Shown here: piece by piece, positions 1-8,876 of the stretch
Layout of the letters: each line of letters starts with the position of its first letter
How positions within the stretch are numbered: position 1 is the stretch's first letter
NCBI GenBank assembly: GCA_019117485.1
Contig: DWZQ01000039.1
Span: forward strand, 1-50,360
DNA from: Candidatus Agathobaculum intestinipullorum
GTDB lineage: Bacteria > Bacillota > Clostridia > Oscillospirales > Butyricicoccaceae
Length of the DNA stretch: 50,360 bases
Direction: 5' to 3'
Program-made: the position numbers and the translations under genes
The notes under the pieces: model-generated
Told to the model about the DNA's origin: nothing
Databases searched by the model: none
What the model saw: the letters and a program-made list of their open reading frames with translations, nothing else

Positions 1-1
1 T

Positions 2-436
2 GTCGAAGCGATCCTGCAGGGCACCAGCGAAGTGACTGCGGGCGCGGACGACATGATGGTGCAATCGGAGCCGGAAAAGGGACTATGGTGGGTGGATATC
101 AGCCGCCGTGTAGAGAATGGCTTTGTGGACGAGTATGATCCGGAAGTCAGTTATGGTCTGTGGGGCGAGCCTAAGCCGGTCGATATGGCACAGGAGGGCG
201 ATTTGCAGGATGCGTGGCACGACCGCATCGACGAATTTGACGGCGCGACCCTGACCGTTACCGTCACGTTTACCGACGGCACGACAGATACCCAGACGCT
301 CACCTTGCACACCGGCAAACTGGGCTGCGAATATGTAGATGGCAAAAACGGCCCACAGCTGACCGGCGAGGTGCTCACCGACGAGCAGGCCGAAACGCAG
401 GGCTACATTTACGGCGTGTACGCTGAAATCGCATAA
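2..436 (+). CDS. Hypothetical exported-type protein, 3' part only
   Basis: The reading frame is open to the left edge of the window, so only the C-terminal part (about 144 residues) is visible. A GTG at 32 is an in-frame codon but has no convincing ribosome binding site, and the frame continues upstream of it. The visible part is acidic and beta-rich, with threonine/aspartate-rich strands around residues 85-100 of the fragment (TLTVTVTFTDGTTDTQTLTL). This is typical of extracytoplasmic domains of clostridial lipoproteins or anti-sigma-like proteins. No catalytic motif is recognised. The gene ends just before an intrinsic terminator and is not part of the following trmL unit. Function unknown. 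Confidence 0.6.
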   Translation, partial: VEAILQGTSEVTAGADDMMVQSEPEKGLWWVDISRRVENGFVDEYDPEVSYGLWGEPKPVDMAQEGDLQDAWHDRIDEFDGATLTVTVTFTDGTTDTQTLTLHTGKLGCEYVDGKNGPQLTGEVLTDEQAETQGYIYGVYAEIA

Positions 437-447
437 CAGGATGTTCT

Positions 448-482
448 ATTCCCCCAGCTTTTTGGCTGGGGGAATATTTTTA
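448..482 (+). terminator. Intrinsic terminator after the left-edge gene
   Basis: An 11-bp stem (448-458 with 465-475, arms ATTCCCCCAGC and GCTGGGGGAAT) closes a 6-base loop and is followed by ATTTTTA. It lies 12 bases after the stop codon at 436. Confidence 0.85.
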
Positions 483-502
483 TGGAAAAACCCGCAAACA
501 GC

Positions 503-531
503 TTGAAAAAGGCGCGCATATCGCATAGAAT
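503..531 (+). promoter_or_regulatory. Promoter of trmL-degV
   Basis: TTGAAA (503-508), a 17-base spacer, then TAGAAT (526-531), matching a housekeeping sigma promoter. It sits between the preceding terminator and the trmL ribosome binding site (AAGGAG at 551-556). Confidence 0.6.
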
Positions 532-562
532 AAAGGGAGAAATGAGAGGTAAGGAGAAAACC

Positions 563-1048
563 ATGCTGCATATTGTTCTGGTCGAGCCGGAGATCCCGCA
601 GAACACCGGCAACATCGCCCGCACCTGCGCGGCGACAGGCTGCGTGCTGCATCTGGTCGAGCCGCTCGGCTTTGCCATCGACGATAAGCGGATGAAGCGT
701 GCGGGGCTGGATTACTGGCATCTGCTCGACGTCCGCATGTACAAGAATTTGGACGAATTTTTTGAGAAAAATCCGGACGGGCGCTATTTTTACGCCACGA
801 CCAAGGCGCCCCGCGCCTATCACGAGGCCGAATACCGTGACGGCGATTACCTGATGTTCGGCAAGGAGACACGCGGCTTGCCGGAAAGCCTGCTCACCGC
901 CCATCCCGAGCGCTGCGTGCGTATCCCGATGCGCGCGGGCGCAAGGAGCCTGAACCTGTCCAACTCGGTAGCGGTGATCGCGTTTGAGGCGCTGCGGCAG
1001 ACCGGCTTTATCAACCTTCAGCTTGCAGGACCGTTCCCACAGGGATAA
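563..1048 (+). CDS. trmL: tRNA (cytidine/uridine-34 2'-O)-methyltransferase TrmL
   Basis: 161 residues, the normal length for this family. SPOUT-class methyltransferase that methylates the ribose of the wobble base of tRNA-Leu using S-adenosylmethionine; it acts as a cytoplasmic dimer. The N-terminus MLHIVLVEPEIPQNTGNIAR carries the family signature for substrate binding (EPEIPQNTGNIAR). The trefoil-knot SAM-binding motifs follow: FGKETRGLP near residues 100-108, then IPM and SLNLSNSVAV near 125-142. The ATG at 563 is chosen because AAGGAG lies 6 bases upstream and homologues begin at this methionine. An upstream in-frame ATG at 482 would overlap the terminator tail and lacks a binding site. 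Eleven bases separate it from degV, so the two are probably co-transcribed. Confidence 0.93.
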   Translation: MLHIVLVEPEIPQNTGNIARTCAATGCVLHLVEPLGFAIDDKRMKRAGLDYWHLLDVRMYKNLDEFFEKNPDGRYFYATTKAPRAYHEAEYRDGDYLMFGKETRGLPESLLTAHPERCVRIPMRAGARSLNLSNSVAVIAFEALRQTGFINLQLAGPFPQG

Positions 1049-1059
1049 GGAGAAGAACA

Positions 1060-1935
1060 ATGGAAAAAATACATATCCTGACCGATTCCTCCGCGGATAT
1101 CCCGCAGGAGCTGGTCGAGCGCTACGGCATCGAAATCGTGCCCATCACGCTGACGCATGAGGGGCGCGCCATTCGCGAATACTACGATATCACGGCAGAG
1201 GAGTACTGGAAGCTGCTCGCGGACAGCCGTGAGATTCCGACGACCGCTATGGTCACACCGGCCACATTCCTTGATTCCTATAAGCGCGCCGCCGCGCGCG
1301 GCTGCACCCATCTGCTCGGTGTGCTGATCAACGCAAACGGCTCGGGCACCTATCAGGCGGCGTGCCTTGCGCGCGACATGTTCCGCGAGGAATGCGGCGA
1401 CGGCATGGTGATCGAGCTGTTCGACTCGGCCACCTACACCTATATCTATGGCCACATCGTCGCGATCGCGGCGGCGCTGCGCGAACAGGGCGACAGCTTC
1501 GAGGCCATCCGCGCGGTGGTCATCAGCAGGCTCCGGCGGGTCGAGGCGTTCCTCGGCGTGTACAGCCTCAAACACCTGAAAAAGTCCGGCCGCATTTCGG
1601 GCGGGGCGGCGTTTGTCGGCGAGGCGCTTGGGCTAAAGCCCATCAGCCATGTCTATGGTGGCGCCGTGACCGTGTGCGACAAGGTGCGCGGCGAAAAGGC
1701 GCTCGTGTCAGGGTTGATCCGCAAGGTGTCCGGCCGCGTGCAGCAGCCGGACAAGCAGAACGCGCTGCTGCTCTACGGCGACGTGCCCGCCGCCCGCATC
1801 GACGAGTTGGAGAAGCGCCTGCGTACCGAGATCGGCTTCAAGGGTGTGCTGCGCTGCCCGATCGGCCCGTCGGTTATCACCAATACCGGGCCGCAGGCGC
1901 TGGCCGTAGCGTTTTATGGGGCCTCGCGCGCGTAG
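1060..1935 (+). CDS. DegV family fatty-acid-binding protein
   Basis: 291 residues, a typical full-length DegV protein. The family binds a fatty acid between two alpha/beta domains and presents it to the fatty acid kinase FakA for phosphorylation and incorporation into phospholipid. Visible signatures are the N-terminal strand IHILTDSSADIP (residues 4-15), the loop TTAMVTPATF (61-70), the conserved GVLINANGSGTYQAA segment (around 87-101), where most homologues read 'SSGLSGTYQ', and the SLKHLKKSGRIS motif (around 169-180) that contributes to the lipid pocket. The ribosome binding site AAGGAG lies in the 11-base gap after trmL, so the gene is in the trmL operon. No FakA gene is in this window, so the partner kinase is elsewhere. 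Confidence 0.92.
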   Translation: MEKIHILTDSSADIPQELVERYGIEIVPITLTHEGRAIREYYDITAEEYWKLLADSREIPTTAMVTPATFLDSYKRAAARGCTHLLGVLINANGSGTYQAACLARDMFREECGDGMVIELFDSATYTYIYGHIVAIAAALREQGDSFEAIRAVVISRLRRVEAFLGVYSLKHLKKSGRISGGAAFVGEALGLKPISHVYGGAVTVCDKVRGEKALVSGLIRKVSGRVQQPDKQNALLLYGDVPAARIDELEKRLRTEIGFKGVLRCPIGPSVITNTGPQALAVAFYGASRA

Positions 1936-1949
1936 GTCAATTGGTTATA

Positions 1950-1976
1950 TTGTTTAATTTTTCACAATTATTTGTG
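1950..1976. promoter_or_regulatory. Possible Rex (redox) operator upstream of pgk
   Basis: TTGTTTAATTTTTCACAA (1950-1967) differs at one base per half-site from the clostridial Rex consensus TTGTTAA-N4-TTAACAA. It overlaps a second inverted repeat, CACAA-TTAT-TTGTG (1963-1976). A further copy of TTTCACAATT lies at 2021-2030, 61 bases after the first. Rex is an NAD(H)-sensing repressor of fermentation and glycolysis genes in many Firmicutes; the assignment here is by similarity only. The site is about 60-85 bases upstream of the -35 element, an unusual distance for simple repression. Confidence 0.35.
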
Positions 1977-2034
1977 CCAAAACGCAAAATTTTTCTAAAA
2001 GAGAACAAAAAGATAAGGATTTTCACAATTCTGC

Positions 2035-2063
2035 TTGCTATACCCAGAGGAAACGAGTATAAT
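2035..2063 (+). promoter_or_regulatory. Promoter of the glycolytic operon
   Basis: TTGCTA (2035-2040), 17-base spacer and a perfect TATAAT (2058-2063) in an AT-rich gap between degV and pgk. Transcription would start near 2070, giving a leader of about 85 bases before the pgk ATG. The leader includes the small hairpin GGAAGCGG...CCTATGGGAAG and the binding site AAAGGGAGAGGG. Confidence 0.75.
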
Positions 2064-2155
2064 TTTGTAATGGAAGCGGAACTCTTCCTATGGGAAGCCC
2101 GCTAAAAATGCTCCATATCGCTAACTTTTACATTTAGAAAGGGAGAGGGATATTT

Positions 2156-3346
2156 ATGCAGTACAACAAGAAGAGCGTAGAAGACATCGACGTAAACGGC
2201 AAGAAGGTTATTGTCCGCTGTGACTTTAACGTGCCGCAGGATGAAAACGGCAACATCACCGACGACAAGCGCATCCGCGCTTCGCTCGAGACCATCCAGT
2301 ACCTGCTGGATCACAACGCAGCCGTTATCCTTTGCTCGCATCTGGGCCGCCCGAAGGGTGAGGTTAATATGAAGTACTCGCTGGCGCCGGTGGCTAAGCG
2401 CCTGGGCGAGTTGCTGGGCAAGGAAGTCAAGCTGGCGGCTGATGTTGTCGGCGAGAGCGCGAAGAAGCTGGCTGCCGAGGTTAAGCCCGGCGAGGCTGTC
2501 CTGCTCGAGAACGTCCGCTTTGAAAAGGGCGAGACCAAGAACGATCCGGCGCTGGCTAAGGCGTTTGCCGACATGGCTGAGATCTATGTCAACGACGCGT
2601 TCGGCACTTCGCACCGTGCGCACGCTTCGACCGCCGGTATTGCGGATTACCTGCCGGCTGTCTGCGGCTTCCTGATCAACAAGGAAATCTCCATTATGGG
2701 CAAGGCGCTTTCCGACCCGGCCCGTCCGTTCGTTGCCATCCTGGGCGGCGCAAAGGTTTCCGATAAGATCAACGTTATCAACAACCTGATCGACAAGTGC
2801 GACACCGTCATCATCGGCGGCGGCATGGCCTACACCTTCTCCAAGGCACAGGGCGGCGCGATCGGCACCTCGCTGTGTGAGGAGGACAAGCTCGACCTCG
2901 CGCTCGGCCTGATCAAGAAGGCGGAGGACAAGGGCGTCAAGCTCCTGCTCCCGGTTGACACCGTGTGTGGCGACCACTTCGGCGCGGACGCAGAGCCGGT
3001 TGTTTACGAGTCTGGCAAGCTGCCGGATAACATGATGGGCATGGACATCGGCCCGAAGACCGTTGCGCTGTTCGCTGACGCAGTCAAGAACGCGGGCACG
3101 GTCGTTTGGAACGGCCCGATGGGCGTATTTGAGTTCGATACCTTCGCAGTCGGCACCAAGGAGGTCGCCAAGGCGATCGCTGCGTCCGGTGCGGTTTCCA
3201 TCATCGGCGGCGGCGACTCCGCAGCAGCGGTTGAGAAGCTGGGCTTTGCGGACAAGATGACCCACATCTCCACCGGCGGTGGCGCATCGCTTGAGTTCCT
3301 CGAAGGCCTCGAGCTGCCGGGCATCGCCTGCCTGCAGGACAAGTAA
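2156..3346 (+). CDS. pgk: Phosphoglycerate kinase
   Basis: 396 residues, full length for bacterial PGK. It converts 1,3-bisphosphoglycerate and ADP to 3-phosphoglycerate and ATP, the first substrate-level phosphorylation of glycolysis, in the cytoplasm. Signatures include [15 protein letters not shown] (about residues 19-33) with the substrate arginine and aspartate, SHLGRPKG (about 62-69), ENVRFEKGE (about 119-127), and the nucleotide-binding [11 protein letters not shown] (about 198-208). The C-terminal WNGPMGVFE and [11 protein letters not shown] segments hold the catalytic glycine-rich loops. The start has GGGAGAGGG upstream. First gene of pgk-tpiA-gpmI-eno. gapA is not next to it, unlike in the Bacillus operon. 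Confidence 0.98.
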   Translation: MQYNKKSVEDIDVNGKKVIVRCDFNVPQDENGNITDDKRIRASLETIQYLLDHNAAVILCSHLGRPKGEVNMKYSLAPVAKRLGELLGKEVKLAADVVGESAKKLAAEVKPGEAVLLENVRFEKGETKNDPALAKAFADMAEIYVNDAFGTSHRAHASTAGIADYLPAVCGFLINKEISIMGKALSDPARPFVAILGGAKVSDKINVINNLIDKCDTVIIGGGMAYTFSKAQGGAIGTSLCEEDKLDLALGLIKKAEDKGVKLLLPVDTVCGDHFGADAEPVVYESGKLPDNMMGMDIGPKTVALFADAVKNAGTVVWNGPMGVFEFDTFAVGTKEVAKAIAASGAVSIIGGGDSAAAVEKLGFADKMTHISTGGGASLEFLEGLELPGIACLQDK

Positions 3347-3463
3347 GGCACATTTCGCGCTGCGGCGCATCAGGATGCGTTATACTGGGGCGGTAACGCC
3401 CCAGATAATACATACACGCGGGCGTTTCGCCTGCTTAAAAGCATGAAAGGGGTACAAACCAAC

Positions 3464-4234
3464 ATGAATCGCAGATACCGTAAGACCATCATCGCCGGCA
3501 ACTGGAAGATGAACAAGACGCCGAGCGAGGCAAAGGCCCTCATCGAGGAGATGAAGCCGCTGCTGAGCAAGACCAAGTGGTGTGAGATGGTTCTTTGCGT
3601 GCCGTTTACCGATATCCAGGCTGCTGTAAAGGCTGCCAAGGGTTCCAAGATTGCCATCGGCGCGGAGAATATGCACTTCGAGAAGTCCGGCGCGTTTACG
3701 GGCGAGATCTCGGCCGACATGCTTAAGGAGCTGGGCGTCAAGTACGTCATCATCGGCCATTCTGAGCGCCGCCAGTATTTTAACGAGACCGATGAGGCCT
3801 GCAACAAGAAGGTGCTGGTTGCGATTGAGAACGGCCTGCGCCCGATCCTGTGCGTCGGCGAGAGCCTGACCGAGCGCGAGCAGGACGTGACCATGGAGGT
3901 CATCCGCAAGCAGATCAAGATCGCCCTGCAGGGTGTTGCTGTGGAGGATGTCAAGAAGGTCGTCATCGCGTACGAGCCGATCTGGGCGATCGGCACCGGC
4001 AAGACCGCTACCGCTGAGCAGGCGGGCGAGGTTTGCGGCGCGATCCGCGACTGCCTGCGCGAGAAGTACGGCGCGCGCGCTGCCCGCGGCATCACCATCC
4101 AGTACGGTGGTTCGATGAACGCTAAGAACGCGGCCGAGCTGCTGGCCCAGCCCGATGTGGACGGCGGCCTGATCGGCGGCGCCTCCCTCAAGAGCGCTGA
4201 CTTTGCCACCATCGTGGAAGCAGCCAACCAATAA
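3464..4234 (+). CDS. tpiA: Triosephosphate isomerase
   Basis: 256 residues, a normal TIM barrel length. It interconverts dihydroxyacetone phosphate and glyceraldehyde 3-phosphate. All active-site elements are visible: the N-terminal AGNWKMNKT with catalytic lysine (about residues 9-17), the electrophilic histidine in IIGHSERRQ (about 95-103), the catalytic glutamate in [15 protein letters not shown] (about 169-183) with the flexible loop 6, and the phosphate-binding YGGSMNAKN and GGLIGGASL loops near the C-terminus. The ATG at 3464 is preferred over one at 3443, because GAAAGGGG (3445-3452) is then a properly spaced binding site and homologues start near [15 protein letters not shown]. It lies 117 bases after pgk. 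Confidence 0.97.
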   Translation: MNRRYRKTIIAGNWKMNKTPSEAKALIEEMKPLLSKTKWCEMVLCVPFTDIQAAVKAAKGSKIAIGAENMHFEKSGAFTGEISADMLKELGVKYVIIGHSERRQYFNETDEACNKKVLVAIENGLRPILCVGESLTEREQDVTMEVIRKQIKIALQGVAVEDVKKVVIAYEPIWAIGTGKTATAEQAGEVCGAIRDCLREKYGARAARGITIQYGGSMNAKNAAELLAQPDVDGGLIGGASLKSADFATIVEAANQ

Positions 4235-4258
4235 GATAAGGAATACGGTGGGGAACTT

Positions 4259-4307
4259 CTCCCGTGCCGTGCGTGCGGGAGGGGACATCGGGACAGTCGT
4301 TGTCCCC
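4259..4307 (+). other. Two adjoining hairpins in the tpiA-gpmI gap
   Basis: CTCCCG (4259-4264) pairs with CGGGAG (4276-4281). GGGGACA (4281-4287) then pairs with TGTCCCC (4301-4307). No T-run follows the second hairpin, so it does not look like a simple terminator. An RNA processing or mRNA-stability element that sets different levels of tpiA and gpmI within the operon is a reasonable guess. Confidence 0.5.
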
Positions 4308-4341
4308 TTCCGTCCGTTTCCGAAAAGGAGTTTTTAACATT

Positions 4342-6159
4342 ATGAAGAAACAGAACGTGTCCGCCTCGGCGGAGACCAAGGCGGCAAAGGCTGCGGCGGA
4401 AGCTGTGGCTGAGGTCAAGGCGAAAGCCAAGGCCGAGGAAAAGGTCGCTGTGGCTGAAGCTAAGGCGGAGACCAAGCCGGCGGTTAAGGCGGAGCCTGTG
4501 GTGGAAGCCAAGGCCGAGACTGCCCCCGCTGCCGCAGCGGAGGAAAAGCCGGCCGCGAAAAAGACCGCTGCGAAAAAGACGACGGCGGCCAAAAAGACCA
4601 CGACCCGCAAGACCACGGCCAAGGAAGCCAAGGCGGCGGACGAGCCGAAGAAGCCGACTGCGCTGATCATCATGGACGGTTTCGGCCACCGCGATGAGAA
4701 GAAGGGCAACGCCATCGAAGCGGCAAAGACCCCGAACCTCGACCGCATTTTCAAGGAGAACCCGCTGGTCTATATCGGCGCGTCCGGTTTGGACGTCGGC
4801 CTGCCGGACGGCCAGATGGGCAACTCCGAGGTCGGCCATACCAACATCGGCGCGGGCCGCATCGTCTATCAGGAGTTGACCCGCATCACCAAGTCCATCC
4901 AGGACGGCGACTTCTTCTCCAACGAGGCGCTGATGAGCGCGATCGACCAGTGCAAGTGGTTCCACTCCACCCTGCACATTTTCGGCCTGCTGTCCGACGG
5001 CGGCGTACACTCGCACATCGACCACATGATCGCGCTGCTTGAGCTGGCGCGCCGCAACGGCCTGACCAAGGTCTGCTTCCACTGCTTCATGGACGGCCGA
5101 GACACCCCGCCGCAGTCCGGTATTGAGTATATCGACCGCCTGCAGAACAAGATCGATGTCATGGGTCTGGGCTGCATCGCGACGATTTCCGGTCGTTACT
5201 ACGCGATGGACCGCGACAAGCGCTGGGACCGCGTCGAGAAGGCGTATCAGGCAATCGCCGAGGGCGTTGGCGAGCACGCAGCTACCGCGCACGAGGCTAT
5301 GCAGGCATCCTATGACGCGGGCGTGACCGATGAGTTCGTTGTCCCGGTGATCGTGACCGAGGGCGCGACCGTGCAGGACGACGACGCGATCATCTTTGCT
5401 AACTTCCGTCCCGACCGCGCGCGTGAGATCACCCGTGCGTTTGTCGACCATGAGTTCGACGGCTTTAAGCGCCAGCGCCGCAACATCCACTATGTCTGCA
5501 TGACGCAGTACGACGCGACGATCGCCGGCGTGGAGGTGGCCTTCAAGCCGCAGAGCCTGAAAAACACCTTCGGCGAGTATATCTCGGATAAGGGCCTGAC
5601 CCAGCTGCGCATCGCAGAGACCGAGAAGTACGCGCACGTTACCTTCTTCTTCAACGGCGGCGTTGAGAAGGAATATCCGGGCGAGGATCGCGCCCTCATC
5701 CCGTCGCCCAAGGTCGCAACCTACGATCTGCAGCCCGAGATGAGCGAGCCTGCCGTCACCGAGGAGTGCGTAAAGCGCATCCTGTCCGGCAAGTATGACG
5801 TAATCGTGCTGAACTTTGCAAACTGCGACATGGTCGGCCACACTGGCGTGTTCGAGGCTGCTGTCAAGGCGATCGAAGCGACCGATGACGGCGTGGGCAA
5901 GGTGGTTGACGCCATCCTCAAGATGGACGGCCAGTGCCTGATCACAGCCGACCACGGCAACGTTGACCAGATGCTCGACGCGGACGGCGTAACTCCGTTT
6001 ACCGCACATTCGACCAATCCCGTGCCGCTCGTCATGGTCGGCCACGAGGGCAAGCTGGCCGAGGGCGGCGTGCTCGCTGACCTTGCGCCGACGCTGCTGG
6101 AGATGATGGGCCTTGAGCAGCCCGCTGAAATGACCGGCCACAGCCTGCTGGTCAAGTAA
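4342..6159 (+). CDS. gpmI: Cofactor-independent phosphoglycerate mutase with a Lys/Ala-rich N-terminal tail
   Basis: 605 residues, about 100 longer than usual iPGM. It interconverts 3- and 2-phosphoglycerate with two Mn ions. The catalytic part starts near residue 104: PTALIIMDGFG carries the first metal aspartate, and QMGNSEVGHTNIGAGR carries the phosphorylated serine. DGRDTPPQSG and SGRYYAMDRDKRWDR bind substrate, and NFANCDMVGHTG and TADHGNVDQM supply the remaining metal ligands. Residues 1-103 are low complexity: acidic/alanine/lysine-rich at first, then KKTAAKKTTAAKKTTTRKTT (about 73-92), resembling the tails of histone H1-like and AlgP-like proteins. The ATG at 4342 has AAAAGGAG 11-17 bases upstream. 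No internal binding site precedes the catalytic domain, so the tail appears genuinely fused. Third gene of the glycolytic operon. Confidence 0.95.
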   Translation: MKKQNVSASAETKAAKAAAEAVAEVKAKAKAEEKVAVAEAKAETKPAVKAEPVVEAKAETAPAAAAEEKPAAKKTAAKKTTAAKKTTTRKTTAKEAKAADEPKKPTALIIMDGFGHRDEKKGNAIEAAKTPNLDRIFKENPLVYIGASGLDVGLPDGQMGNSEVGHTNIGAGRIVYQELTRITKSIQDGDFFSNEALMSAIDQCKWFHSTLHIFGLLSDGGVHSHIDHMIALLELARRNGLTKVCFHCFMDGRDTPPQSGIEYIDRLQNKIDVMGLGCIATISGRYYAMDRDKRWDRVEKAYQAIAEGVGEHAATAHEAMQASYDAGVTDEFVVPVIVTEGATVQDDDAIIFANFRPDRAREITRAFVDHEFDGFKRQRRNIHYVCMTQYDATIAGVEVAFKPQSLKNTFGEYISDKGLTQLRIAETEKYAHVTFFFNGGVEKEYPGEDRALIPSPKVATYDLQPEMSEPAVTEECVKRILSGKYDVIVLNFANCDMVGHTGVFEAAVKAIEATDDGVGKVVDAILKMDGQCLITADHGNVDQMLDADGVTPFTAHSTNPVPLVMVGHEGKLAEGGVLADLAPTLLEMMGLEQPAEMTGHSLLVK

Positions 6160-6187
6160 ATTTTGCGCAACCCCAAATTTGATATAA

Positions 6188-7522
<1,335 letters not shown>

Positions 7523-7548
7523 TCCGCTATCCGATACAGACATCAAAC

Positions 7549-7580
7549 AAAGGCCGCGCACTTCGGTGCGCGGCCTTTTT
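7549..7580 (+). terminator. Terminator of the glycolytic operon
   Basis: A 13-bp stem (7549-7561 with 7566-7578) closed by the very stable TTCG tetraloop, then a short T-run. It ends the pgk-eno transcript. Confidence 0.92.
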
Positions 7581-7668
7581 ATCGGGCGGGATTTTTGCAT
7601 CAATATACGGTGTATGCAAAAACATGGTACATATAAGAAAAAATACTAATATTTTGTAATCAAAATAC

Positions 7669-7843
7669 TTGACCGATCCGGCCCGCCGTGATAAGATAGT
7701 GCCAGACATCTTTTTGCATAATTTCTGGGACAGAACATCCTTTTCCTACGGGCGACACAACATTTGCCTGCTTTTGACATGCCCATACCTTCATTTCTTT
7801 TTGGCCGGCCTCTGCGGTTCATTTCGCGGAGGCCGGCCGTTTT
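7669..7843 (+). ncRNA. Candidate small RNA: promoter plus terminator with no gene between
   Basis: TTGACC (7669-7674), 17-base spacer, TAAGAT (7692-7697) form a good promoter. About 100 bases later a 14-bp hairpin (7803-7816 with 7825-7838) is followed by GTTTT, a plausible terminator. The predicted transcript runs from about 7704 to 7843 (roughly 140 nt) and carries no ribosome binding site with an open frame. It does not match SRP RNA, tmRNA, 6S or RNase P by the features I can check. It lies between eno and the convergent phage cassette, so the hairpin could instead serve as a boundary. No RNA class is assigned. Confidence 0.4.
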
Positions 7844-7859
7844 ATGCAAAAAATGCATA

Positions 7860-8858
7860 TCAATACCAATATCCGGCTTTCCACTGTTGCAGCGCAAGGC
7901 TGGCATTGCGGTAGCTTTCGTCTGCGGTTGGGGTGCCCGCCGGCACCCCGAGGATGGACGCGTCGTTTTGCAGCACATAGCCGTAGGTCTTCCATCGTTC
8001 GAGCGCCTGCTCGTACGACTGCGCTTGTGCGGCAGTCTGCACCGCGTTGATGGCGGCTTGCTGCTCGCTCTGTGCCTGTGAAACGTCGAGCAGGAAGTCC
8101 TGATAAGCCAGCGTGGGGGTGCTGCCCAGAAAGCCGGTCAGTCCGGCGACAGACAGGCTGTAATCGCGGTCGCTGTTGTATTGCGACAGCGTCATTTGCG
8201 CCTGTTGCAGAGCGGCGTTTTCGCTGGCGGTGAAATAGGCGCTTTCGGCGGAAGCAAGCTGGTCGGCGGCGCTGTCCTGTGCGGCGGCGCGCGCGGTCAG
8301 CCGTGCCTGACCCAGTGCGTTCAGATCGCTGCGGTACTGGTTGTCGATCGCGATGCGGCTGGTTTCCGCTGCGCCCGAGGTGGCCGCGGCGCTCCGTGCG
8401 CCCATGTTCAGGCCGAGCGCGGCCATGCGTTCCTCGTTGGAGATGACCGAGCGCTGCGCGTTGATGTCGGTTTGCTTCATGCCTGCGGTGTAGTCCTGCT
8501 CGATTGCATTGAGGTTGCTGGTCAGCTGGCTTTGGATGCGCTGCTGCGCAGCCTGCAAGCGCTGCAAACGCGCCTGTTCGGCGGCCTGAAACAGTGCGCT
8601 GAGGTCGATGCTATTGGATGACGAGTGTCCGCCGACGCGGCTTGAGCCGCCGCCCGACGAGCCGCCGGACGATACCGAATAGGGTCGGTAGCTGCCGTTC
8701 CACGTCGAGACCGCCGCGTTGGAGGCGACCTTGCCGTTCAGCCCCTCGGCGTCGATTTTGTTTTGGCGCTCAGTTAGCAGCTGCTGGCGCGTGGCGGAGT
8801 CCGTGGTGTTGGCGATCGCTTCGGAATAGTCGAAGTTCTGCTTGTAATTGGAGGCCAT
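7860..8858 (-). CDS. Probable phage internal virion / DNA-ejection protein
   Basis: 332 residues and the last gene of the minus-strand phage cassette. The first 90 residues are polar with a serine/glycine-rich linker (SSGGSSGGGSS, about 63-73). Residues 85-290 are almost wholly alanine/glutamine/serine-rich helix with coiled-coil spacing (for example LFQAAEQARLQRLQAAQQRI). Long Ala/Gln-rich helices in the gene after the tail nozzle are typical of podovirus ejection proteins, but no family signature is recognised, so the call rests on position and composition. GGAGGAGG precedes the ATG. Eighteen bases separate it from the nozzle gene upstream. The C-terminus WKAGYWY is aromatic. Alternative: tail-needle or other minor structural protein. 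Confidence 0.6.
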   Translation of the reverse strand: MASNYKQNFDYSEAIANTTDSATRQQLLTERQNKIDAEGLNGKVASNAAVSTWNGSYRPYSVSSGGSSGGGSSRVGGHSSSNSIDLSALFQAAEQARLQRLQAAQQRIQSQLTSNLNAIEQDYTAGMKQTDINAQRSVISNEERMAALGLNMGARSAAATSGAAETSRIAIDNQYRSDLNALGQARLTARAAAQDSAADQLASAESAYFTASENAALQQAQMTLSQYNSDRDYSLSVAGLTGFLGSTPTLAYQDFLLDVSQAQSEQQAAINAVQTAAQAQSYEQALERWKTYGYVLQNDASILGVPAGTPTADESYRNASLALQQWKAGYWY

Positions 8859-8876
8859 GCCGATCCTCCTCCTTTC

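Noticed and set aside
3370-6141. Very long open frame on the minus strand opposite tpiA and gpmI
   Set aside because: It mirrors the real genes in a GC-rich, codon-biased region, has no binding site and its product resembles nothing.
7803-7843. Reading the hairpin as the end of the minus-strand phage transcript
   Set aside because: On the minus strand no T-run follows the stem, while the plus strand has GTTTT; plus orientation is favoured.
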